A DNA stretch of 5,915 bases. It comes from an uncultured Legionellaceae bacterium (GTDB lineage: Bacteria > Pseudomonadota > Gammaproteobacteria > Legionellales > Legionellaceae). The notes under the pieces are model-generated. The model was not told the DNA's origin. It searched no databases and saw nothing but the letters and a program-made list of their open reading frames with translations. Positions within the stretch are counted from its first letter, which is position 1. Every line of letters starts with the position of its first letter. The stretch is from NCBI GenBank assembly GCA_903887975.1, contig CAISSD010000189.1, positions 1 through 5,915 of the forward strand, written 5' to 3'. Below, in pieces: positions 1-5,567 of this stretch. A program made the position numbers and the translations under genes.

Positions 1-1585
1 ACAAAAAGTGGATGTTTTCTTCAATCGTATGATGGGTGGTATCGATGCTTAAATCAGGATTTTGCGGCGGCTCATAAGGGTCGTCGACGCCGGTTAATTG
101 GGTTAGGGCACCGATTTTGGCTTTTTGATACAAGCCTTTCACATCGCGTGCCTCACAAACGTGCAAAGGTGTTGCCACATAAATTTCAACAAAACCACCG
201 TGTTCGGTGATTAAAGAGCGACTTTGGCTGCGTGCGCTTTCATACGGAGCAATCGCTGCACAAAGGGCAATGCCACCAGCTTCGGTGATTTTAGCGGCCA
301 TATAACTCATGATGCGAATGTTTAGTAGGCGATCTTCTTTTGAAAATCCCAATGTATTGCCCAATAATGCACGCATGACATCGCCATCAAGAATGGCGAC
401 CTTGCGTGTATCAATGCTGTTTAACTTGATTTGAAGTGCATTGGCCAAGGTGGATTTTCCCGCACCTGAAAGTCCTGTAAAAAACACGGTGAATCCTCGT
501 TCTAATGGCGATGGATAGGCGTGTTTTAAAGCGTCCAGAACCTCGGGGTATGAAAACCAGTCTGGGATTTTTTTTTGGTGCATGAGTCGATGGCGTAATT
601 CGGTTCCAGATAGTTGTAATGCAGTTTCATGCGGTTGGACCTCATCCAGTGCCACGTAATGCGCACGCTCTTTGACATAAACCATTTCTTGAAGGGTGAT
701 GATTTTTATCCCTAATTCTGGTTCTAACTGAAGCGCTAGTGTTTGTGCGGCATACGGCTCATAAAATGGTGTGTTTGTGGCATCATTGCCAGGACCTGCA
801 TGATCGCGTCCGATGATAAAATGACTACAACCATAGTTTTTACGAATCAGTGCATGCCAAACAGCCTCTCTTGGACCGGCCATACGCATGGCCAAAGGCA
901 ATAAACCCAGCAAGACACTTTGGGGCGGAAAATAGGGAATGATTTTTTGATAACAGCGCACTCGGGTGATGGCATCAACATCCCCCGGTTTGGTAGCACC
1001 CACAACCGGATGCAACAAAATCTTGCCATGAACCAATTGGGCCGCGCGTTGCATGATTTCCATATGTGCACGATGAATTGGATTTCGGGTTTGAAACCCA
1101 ATGACGGTTTCCCACCCCAAATACAACAGCAATTGTTTTAACGATTGGGGCGTCATGCGCAGTTCTGGAAAATCATAATGAACCATCGATTGTACGCTTG
1201 TCACACGACCACCCAAATAAACCGGGCCTGCTTGATTCAACAGATAATCAACGCCTGGGTGTTTTTCATCAAGCGTGCCATAAATGCTTTGTGCCTCAAA
1301 TTGTTTATCAGGAATCCATCGATCCGAGACGGTTAAGTGTGCAATCAGGTGATGGTTCTTGTCCAAAAGTGCAATCACCTCACCCAAATGAAGTGATTCG
1401 GCAAAATCTTGGCTCACATCCAAAGTAATGGGGATGGGCCAAACCTCATGAGTTGAAAGACGCATATGATTTAAAACATGATCATAATCCATTTGGGATA
1501 AAAAGCCTTGCAATGGTGCAAAGCCACCCACCAACAAAAGCTCTAAATCACAACATTGTCTTGCTGTTAACCTCCAAGTTTTCAC
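1..1585 (-). CDS. Bifunctional ATP sulfurylase / APS kinase (Sat-CysC fusion), 3' end outside window
   Basis: Activates sulfate in two steps in the cytoplasm: sulfate + ATP gives APS, then APS is phosphorylated to PAPS. 528 codons are visible, open in one frame; the stop lies beyond the left edge, probably within some tens of residues. The N-terminal ATP sulfurylase domain (about 1-355) has DLELLLVGGFAPLQGF (13-28), the ATP/sulfate motif QTRNPIHRAH (165-174), HPVVGATKPGD, GPREAVWHALIRKNYG (237-252), GRDHAGPG (259-266) and LSGTELRHRL. The C-terminal APS kinase domain (from about 363) has the P-loop GLSGAGKST (371-379), LDGD, GFSKEDRLLNIR, AAIAPYESAR, RDVKGLY and TGVDDPYEPP. Every signature is present, so both activities are expected. 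The start is a GTG overlapping the bioD stop as GTGA; a second in-frame GTG lies directly before it (1588) and an in-frame TAA just upstream excludes a longer protein. The N-terminus is short, lacking the leading segment of about 40 residues many single-domain Sat proteins have. The product may feed sulfate assimilation or a sulfotransferase; the window does not say which. Confidence 0.95.
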   Translation of the reverse strand, partial: MKTWRLTARQCCDLELLLVGGFAPLQGFLSQMDYDHVLNHMRLSTHEVWPIPITLDVSQDFAESLHLGEVIALLDKNHHLIAHLTVSDRWIPDKQFEAQSIYGTLDEKHPGVDYLLNQAGPVYLGGRVTSVQSMVHYDFPELRMTPQSLKQLLLYLGWETVIGFQTRNPIHRAHMEIMQRAAQLVHGKILLHPVVGATKPGDVDAITRVRCYQKIIPYFPPQSVLLGLLPLAMRMAGPREAVWHALIRKNYGCSHFIIGRDHAGPGNDATNTPFYEPYAAQTLALQLEPELGIKIITLQEMVYVKERAHYVALDEVQPHETALQLSGTELRHRLMHQKKIPDWFSYPEVLDALKHAYPSPLERGFTVFFTGLSGAGKSTLANALQIKLNSIDTRKVAILDGDVMRALLGNTLGFSKEDRLLNIRIMSYMAAKITEAGGIALCAAIAPYESARSQSRSLITEHGGFVEIYVATPLHVCEARDVKGLYQKAKIGALTQLTGVDDPYEPPQNPDLSIDTTHHTIEENIHFL

Positions 1586-2223
1586 CACACATTCTCCATG
1601 ACATTTAAATCCCCTTTAAATCCCACTCTTGCCAATAATGGTGCGGGAATGAGATGTTTTAGGGTTTGAATATTTTCTTCCAAAACCAGCATGTTTGGGT
1701 CTAGTTCATTGGCAATCCAACCAGCCACATGAATGTTCTGCGCGTTTAAGGCATGGGTGGTTAATAAAGCATGGTTGATGCACCCCAATTGCATGCCCAC
1801 CACCACGATAACAGATAGGGGCAGGCGCACCAAAAAATCCAGCCAGGTTTCCTGTGGATTCAAAGGCACCATCAAGCCACCCGCACCTTCAATGAGTAAA
1901 ACATCCAAATCATGAAATCGATGACAATCGTTAATCAGCGCATTGATGGAGATACAACCCCCCTCTTGTTCTGCTGCAATGTGTGGCGCGATGGGGGGCA
2001 TAAAACGCCAGCTTCCCAATGATTCATGAACATTGCCATTGGCGCGTTGCAAGCATTGCTCATCTTGACTGATGCGAACACCATCTTGCAGTACACAACC
2101 ACTGGCAATGGGTTTGATGGCTTTGACACGAAGATTTTGTTTTTTAAAATAATCCACCAATTGGCAAGTCACATACGTTTTACCACAATCGGTATTGGTT
2201 CCGGTGATGAAATAGGTTTTCAT
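1582..2223 (-). CDS. bioD: ATP-dependent dethiobiotin synthetase BioD
   Basis: Closes the ureido ring of dethiobiotin from 7,8-diaminopelargonate, CO2 and ATP, the penultimate step of biotin synthesis, in the cytoplasm. The 213-residue protein is close to the usual 220-230. It starts with FITGTNTDCGKT, giving the P-loop at 8-16 (K15, T16), then KPIASG with K37 and S41, D54 in the QDEQCLQR segment (the Mg/ATP aspartate in E. coli BioD), PPIAPH (76-81), IEGAGGLMVPL with E112, VVGMQLGCINHALLT (141-155), and GWIANELDP (168-176) near the adenine site. IPAPLL (192-197) also matches the E. coli protein. The ATG at 2223 overlaps the nucleotidase stop as ATGA and places the P-loop at the family position; an ATG 33 nt further upstream would add an unrelated tail. 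No strong Shine-Dalgarno is seen, so translation is probably coupled to the nucleotidase gene. No other biotin genes are adjacent. Confidence 0.95.
   Translation of the reverse strand: MKTYFITGTNTDCGKTYVTCQLVDYFKKQNLRVKAIKPIASGCVLQDGVRISQDEQCLQRANGNVHESLGSWRFMPPIAPHIAAEQEGGCISINALINDCHRFHDLDVLLIEGAGGLMVPLNPQETWLDFLVRLPLSVIVVVGMQLGCINHALLTTHALNAQNIHVAGWIANELDPNMLVLEENIQTLKHLIPAPLLARVGFKGDLNVMENVW
1594..1597 (-). promoter_or_regulatory. Ribosome binding site for sat-cysC inside bioD
   Basis: GGAG on the minus strand lies within the last codons of bioD, 8 nt before the GTG at 1585 and 5 nt before the alternative GTG at 1588. It supports independent initiation at a GTG despite the overlap with bioD, and on spacing slightly favours 1585. 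Confidence 0.6.
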
Positions 2224-3623
2224 ACAACGCGTTCTTGGGGTGTGACTCGCTCCCAATCATGGGGCAAAAGCCGACGCTCGGCGCGAAAATAAGTTAATGG
2301 AGAATAGGCCAATAAATCAGCTATTTTTTCCATATAAATACAGGCATAGCGCTCCACTTGATAAGCAAAATAACTCTCCTCAGCGCCTGCGCGAAAAACC
2401 CGGTCCCATTTGGAGTTAAAATAAGTATTTTGTTTTTTTAACCACTGCGCAATTTGTTTGTCACATTGATGGAGTTTACTTTGTAATCTTGTGATTTCGC
2501 CGCCATAAGCATCGGTTTGTTCATCAATGCTTTGGGTTTGTAAGTGCACCAAACGAAATTCCAAATGTTTTTTTTCTTTCATGGCGCGCATGATGTCCTG
2601 CTGAATGGGTTCAATGGCTTGTTGTGCGGCAATTTCAGCCCCCAATTCCTCCACAACCAAAGCCGTGCGCCAATTACAATCTTTTTTCAAGCGCAAAATA
2701 TCACCATAAATATGATCGCCAACATAGAGTATTTCATCACCCATTAGTGCTAAATCGTGGGTGAATTTTTTTGCGTTCCCACCTTGGTAAATGCCAGGTT
2801 TAATCGCTCCATACCAGTTGGACATTTTTCCCGTGGTTTTATCCACGGAGAAAAACGGCAGGTGATCATAAAAAAATCGAGGTTTGTTGGCCAGGGTGAT
2901 GACGTATTCAAACAAATCTTGCCAGGTTTCATGGGGTTCAAGAAAGGGATTGATGGCAAAATCCAATAATATTTTGGTGTAATGATAATCAGAGTTCGTC
3001 AGGATAAAAATTTTCTTTTTAAACGCTTTCATGCGTTTTAATCCTTCAACGACGGCTTTATCCAAAATTACAAAATCTGCCAATTGTTCCGTAATCTGAC
3101 CCTTCAGGCTTCCATCAGAATGCACCGCATCCACGGTGCTTAAAATATCCAATGCAATCAAGTTGTAATTGGGCAGCGACAGTGGGTTTTTATCTTTATA
3201 ATCAACGAGTTGACCGTAAAGAGCGCAAAAAGCAATCGAAAACGAGGTATCCACCGCCATGTAATTGGGATCGCTCAAATCCACATACGTACTGCGGTAA
3301 AATTGTTTTTGCTCAGCATAAGCAATGCGTTTGGTCCCATGAAAACTATCGCGAATGGCGCCATAGCGATTGAGTTTTAAGATATTGCCATTGACGCTGT
3401 CAATGACCAAACCACGAATGGCGTCTTTAAAATTAAACGGCAAATCAAGCAAGTCTTTGGGGTATTGTTTGTCGCGCACCAGCTGTTGAACGACCAATTT
3501 AAAAACCAAGGATTCAAATTGTTCGGTGTGGTAGCGGATAAGGGTGTGATCCATATCCAAACCAATGTACTTGATTTTTTTCATGTTTAAAATTCGATTC
3601 ACAAATACAGCAGATTGATTCAT
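2220..3623 (-). CDS. HAD-superfamily 5'-nucleotidase, cN-II-like (IMP/GMP-specific type)
   Basis: Predicted cytosolic phosphatase that removes the 5'-phosphate from purine nucleotides; the family includes eukaryotic cN-II and Legionella Lpg0095. Of 467 residues, HAD motif I is GLDMDHTLIRY (21-31) with nucleophile D23 and acid/base D25. The family block RGLVIDSVNGNILKLNR (70-86) plus FHGTK follows, then motif II ILTNSD (207-212), the substrate-loop region KPGIYQGGNAKKF (275-287) and motif IV YVGDHIYGD (300-308). Residues about 335-398 are a charged, heptad-like helical stretch, probably a coiled coil. The C-terminal KWDRVFRAG, SYFAYQVERYACIY and YSPLTYFRAERRLLP blocks are also family hallmarks. 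The gene lies 12 nt after icmX and overlaps bioD by ATGA. The start at 3623 is chosen because TAAGG overlapping the icmX stop is well spaced for it; an ATG at 3584 (MKKIKYIGLDMD) would give a 454-residue form but has no visible ribosome site. The exact substrate is inferred from the family. Confidence 0.92.
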   Translation of the reverse strand: MNQSAVFVNRILNMKKIKYIGLDMDHTLIRYHTEQFESLVFKLVVQQLVRDKQYPKDLLDLPFNFKDAIRGLVIDSVNGNILKLNRYGAIRDSFHGTKRIAYAEQKQFYRSTYVDLSDPNYMAVDTSFSIAFCALYGQLVDYKDKNPLSLPNYNLIALDILSTVDAVHSDGSLKGQITEQLADFVILDKAVVEGLKRMKAFKKKIFILTNSDYHYTKILLDFAINPFLEPHETWQDLFEYVITLANKPRFFYDHLPFFSVDKTTGKMSNWYGAIKPGIYQGGNAKKFTHDLALMGDEILYVGDHIYGDILRLKKDCNWRTALVVEELGAEIAAQQAIEPIQQDIMRAMKEKKHLEFRLVHLQTQSIDEQTDAYGGEITRLQSKLHQCDKQIAQWLKKQNTYFNSKWDRVFRAGAEESYFAYQVERYACIYMEKIADLLAYSPLTYFRAERRLLPHDWERVTPQERVV

Positions 3624-3633
3624 GGTGATAAAG

Positions 3634-3638
3634 CCTTA
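3634..3638 (-). promoter_or_regulatory. Ribosome binding site for the 5'-nucleotidase, overlapping the icmX stop
   Basis: TAAGG on the minus strand, whose TAA is the icmX stop codon, lies 10 nt before the ATG at 3623. It matches the 5' part of the consensus TAAGGAGG, for which this distance is suitable. It supports the longer nucleotidase start and suggests that ribosomes ending icmX re-initiate here. Confidence 0.5.
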
Positions 3639-5012
3639 TGGACTACTGGTGGGCAAAGCAGTGCTGCCACTGTTGTTTAATCCCGCATCGGGTTGATTCA
3701 TGGTTAAATTTTGCACCAACATCAACGATTCGGTTAATAATTGTCGCTCTTGGATTTGCCGGTTCAAATACAGTTGGTAATTGATTTCCGACAAAAGCAG
3801 TGCAATTTCTTTTTGTACCGTTTTGTCCGTCGCCTGGTTTATCATGGTCGGCCACTGAGAAGTGGTGGTGCCAGGTGTTGTGCCTTGGGCCGGATTATAA
3901 ATACGCCATGTGGCCATTTGAAATTCGGCCAACGCTTGGCTTAAGCCCGAGGCATCCACCGAGGTATCACCACTTTGAAGCTTTGCAGCACTGGGTTGTG
4001 GCATGCGTTTGTTGAAAATAAAATACATGTTGGCGATGGGCACCGAGAGTCTGGCGGCGTAGCCATAGATGGTTTTTAAGTAATTTTGCAACGTGGGGTC
4101 GTTGTTGGAAAGCCATGCGGAGTAATATTGATCGTACGTTGTGTATTTGGGCAGTGTTAACGGAGAAGCACCTGCCAAAGAAAAACGTATAAAATCATTG
4201 GCTTGTTCAATCTGGCTTGTGGCGGTTAATGCACCAGCTTGGCCTTCTTGAGGCGTGGTCGTGCTGGGGTTGTCTGCTGTGGATGAATAAAGCAGTGGCC
4301 CGGTTAGAATATTGCCGTTTAATTGGCTAACGGTTGTGGACAACCCTTGGGCATTGAATGCGGTGGCGGTGGGTGGTGGTGGGCCAATCAGGGCTTGGGT
4401 AACGTTGTCGGCACAATACCCCGTGGCTTTGGAGTTGGTTGCTTTGGCTATGAATGTTCCTTTGGCCGCAGTGCTGCTGCCAGGACCATTGATGGACCCA
4501 CAATAATCCGTGCTGGCGGTGGCAATGGTGTTTAAAATCAGTTGGCTGGTGGGGTCGTTCTGAGTGCTGGAGGTGCTTGGTTGGTCGATGTTTGCAATCA
4601 TGTAGGGGACGCTGGTGGTTGAGGAGCCGCCACTGGAGCTGTAAAGAATATTGGCAAAACTGTTGAGATAAGATTCAGATGAGGCTGTTGATGGCAAGGT
4701 GGTTGGTACCATGTTGGGTAAAAAACCATTAACAGGTGTTGCGCCCAATTGACTGATGAAGGCATACATTTGAAGACTGGGTTCATTGATGGGATCAATC
4801 AAGCTGATGCTAACGGCAGGATCCGGTGGATTGTTTAAATCAAGCCCCTCATATGCACCCCAATTGCTGATGAGAAGTGATGTGCTGTCACCACCGCTTG
4901 CGGCATTTTGATCGGTTGTTGTGGTCGTTGTGGTTGAATTGGTATCCTGGGCCCATAAGGACTGTGTGAACACACAAACCGCCAACAGTATGCCATGAGT
5001 TAACTGCTTCAT
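3636..5012 (-). CDS. icmX: Dot/Icm type IVB secretion protein IcmX
   Basis: Exported component of the Dot/Icm system; in Legionella it is periplasmic or secreted and required for a functional translocation channel and intracellular growth. The 458 residues are close to the roughly 466 of the L. pneumophila protein. Residues 1-21 form a Sec signal peptide (K2, hydrophobic ILLAVCVF, likely cleavage after SLWA). A low-complexity Thr/Ser/Gln/Asn linker follows, with seven Thr in a row (27-33). The next part is rich in Ser, Thr, Pro and Gly. The mature protein has only two cysteines, C171 and C200, well placed for a disulfide, and a PPPP turn at 211-214. The C-terminal third (about 285-435) is more ordered and probably helical, ending in LNRQIQERQLLTESLMLVQN. 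The ATG overlaps the icmW stop (ATGA) and has a strong GGAGG at 7 nt. Identification rests on position next to icmW, length, signal peptide and the C-terminal pattern; no enzymatic motif is visible. Confidence 0.92.
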   Translation of the reverse strand: MKQLTHGILLAVCVFTQSLWAQDTNSTTTTTTTDQNAASGGDSTSLLISNWGAYEGLDLNNPPDPAVSISLIDPINEPSLQMYAFISQLGATPVNGFLPNMVPTTLPSTASSESYLNSFANILYSSSGGSSTTSVPYMIANIDQPSTSSTQNDPTSQLILNTIATASTDYCGSINGPGSSTAAKGTFIAKATNSKATGYCADNVTQALIGPPPPTATAFNAQGLSTTVSQLNGNILTGPLLYSSTADNPSTTTPQEGQAGALTATSQIEQANDFIRFSLAGASPLTLPKYTTYDQYYSAWLSNNDPTLQNYLKTIYGYAARLSVPIANMYFIFNKRMPQPSAAKLQSGDTSVDASGLSQALAEFQMATWRIYNPAQGTTPGTTTSQWPTMINQATDKTVQKEIALLLSEINYQLYLNRQIQERQLLTESLMLVQNLTMNQPDAGLNNSGSTALPTSSP

Positions 5013-5464
5013 TCATCGCCCTCCAAGGCTTTGAGTACCATTTTTAAACGTTGTTCTGAGAACGCACGCGCCAGCAATCGAAGTCGTTCAAAGGTAATGT
5101 TGCGTTTTAGAAAAAATCCAGCCGGATCATCATGGCCTTGAGTGGATTCTTCGGCATGCACCAAGATTCGAGAAGCACTACCAGGATGCACCACATCCAT
5201 GGCTTGTAAAAGACGCAAACCCCGGCCTGATTTGATGTTGGCCGCCAGCCGAATAAAGGCATCGGCTTGATTGAGTTGATTGATGTCCACCGATGCAATA
5301 TCATCCAAGGTTTTGCCCAAGGCTTCAATGGCTTTTTCAAGATCGGGTTGGCCGTCTAATGTCCAGTCCTCCACACTTTCAAGAAAAGTAATGACCCGAT
5401 AAATCATGGGGTCTGGATAAGACTGCCAATAGGCTGCAGAGGCTTGGTGGCTTAAGTCGGGCAT
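5009..5464 (-). CDS. icmW: Dot/Icm type IVB secretion chaperone IcmW
   Basis: Small acidic cytoplasmic chaperone-like protein. In Legionella it pairs with IcmS, binds effectors and docks on the coupling protein DotL (IcmO) to deliver substrates to the Dot/Icm channel. The 151 residues equal the L. pneumophila length. Recognisable blocks run end to end: MPDLSHQASAAYW (1-13), YPDPMIYRVITFLESVEDW (16-34), TLDGQPDLE, NIKSGRGLRLLQAMDVVHP (76-94), GSASRILVHAEES, DPAGFFLKRNITFERLRLLA (112-131) and the terminal KALEGDE. There is no signal peptide or membrane segment. The ATG is fixed by the conserved MPDLSH start; its GAG ribosome site is modest and sits inside the CpxR-type box upstream. It is the first gene of the minus-strand unit and overlaps icmX by ATGA. 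Confidence 0.98.
   Translation of the reverse strand: MPDLSHQASAAYWQSYPDPMIYRVITFLESVEDWTLDGQPDLEKAIEALGKTLDDIASVDINQLNQADAFIRLAANIKSGRGLRLLQAMDVVHPGSASRILVHAEESTQGHDDPAGFFLKRNITFERLRLLARAFSEQRLKMVLKALEGDE
5020..5024 (-). promoter_or_regulatory. Strong ribosome binding site for icmX inside icmW
   Basis: GGAGG lies within the final Leu-Glu-Gly codons of icmW, 7 nt before the icmX ATG. This is the best Shine-Dalgarno in the window and suggests icmX can be translated at its own, higher rate rather than only by coupling to icmW. Confidence 0.75.
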
Positions 5465-5466
5465 AA

Positions 5467-5482
5467 TTTACTCATTTTTTAC
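5467..5482 (-). promoter_or_regulatory. Putative CpxR binding site (GTAAA-N6-GTAAA)
   Basis: On the minus strand this reads GTAAA, six bases, GTAAA: a perfect tandem repeat with an 11-bp period, matching the CpxR recognition pattern used at icm/dot promoters of Legionella. Its right edge is 10 bp upstream of the predicted icmV -35, centred near -52 for icmV, a good activator position. Relative to icmW it starts 2 bp upstream of the ATG and covers the ribosome site, so it would lie within the icmW leader. The match is direct; binding by CpxR is inferred. Confidence 0.6.
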
Positions 5483-5492
5483 CATTGATGAC

Positions 5493-5520
5493 TTGAACAA
5501 TGCAATAAACGGACTATGAT
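5493..5520 (+). promoter_or_regulatory. Predicted sigma-70 promoter for icmV
   Basis: TTGAAC (4/6 of consensus) and TATGAT (5/6) are separated by 16 bp. Transcription would begin around 5527, giving a leader of about 40 nt before the icmV ATG at 5568. The adjacent upstream CpxR-type box could compensate for the imperfect -35 and short spacer. Confidence 0.5.
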
Positions 5521-5521
5521 C

Positions 5522-5549
5522 ATCATATACGATGCATGAAAAAAGTCTA
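5522..5549 (-). promoter_or_regulatory. Predicted sigma-70 promoter for icmW operon
   Basis: On the minus strand TAGACT (4/6) and TATGAT (5/6) are 16 bp apart. Transcription would begin around 5515, giving a leader of about 50 nt before icmW. Its -10 is the mirror image of the icmV -10, one base apart, so the two promoters overlap. Confidence 0.42.
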
Positions 5550-5567
5550 CTAGAGCGAATAATAAAA

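Larger units (their letters stand above)
5465..5567. promoter_or_regulatory. icmW-icmV divergent intergenic control region
   Basis: The 103-bp AT-rich gap between the two divergent start codons is the only real intergenic region in the window. It must carry the promoters for icmV (and presumably dotA) to the right and for icmW-icmX and the downstream metabolic genes to the left. It contains a GTAAA-N6-GTAAA element next to icmW and a 13-bp inverted repeat, TATGAT-C-ATCATA, at 5515-5527, both described separately. Confidence 0.85.

Noticed and set aside
847..1101. Minus-strand 84-codon open frame
   Set aside because: It is an out-of-frame reading of the sulfurylase gene, covering the same bases as the conserved QTRNPIHRAH motif in another frame.
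920..1428. Plus-strand open frames of 63-76 codons
   Set aside because: They lie opposite the ATP sulfurylase domain, whose minus-strand frame carries every family motif; the plus-strand translations match nothing recognisable.
2224..2256. Upstream ATG that would extend BioD by 11 residues
   Set aside because: The extension is just the nucleotidase 3' end read in another frame; the ATG at 2223 puts the P-loop at the position seen in other BioD proteins and forms an ATGA junction.
4312..4535. Two overlapping plus-strand open frames of 64 and 70 codons
   Set aside because: They are antisense to the Ser/Thr/Gly-rich part of icmX, whose codon bias leaves opposite frames open; they have no recognisable product and no convincing ribosome site.
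4914..4934. Thr-codon run as a contingency (phase-variable) repeat
   Set aside because: The codons are mixed ACN triplets rather than a pure short repeat, and triplet changes would keep the frame, so on/off switching is not supported.
5107..5340. Minus-strand 77-codon open frame inside icmW
   Set aside because: It is in another frame of icmW, which is highly conserved over this whole stretch; the shadow has no recognisable features.
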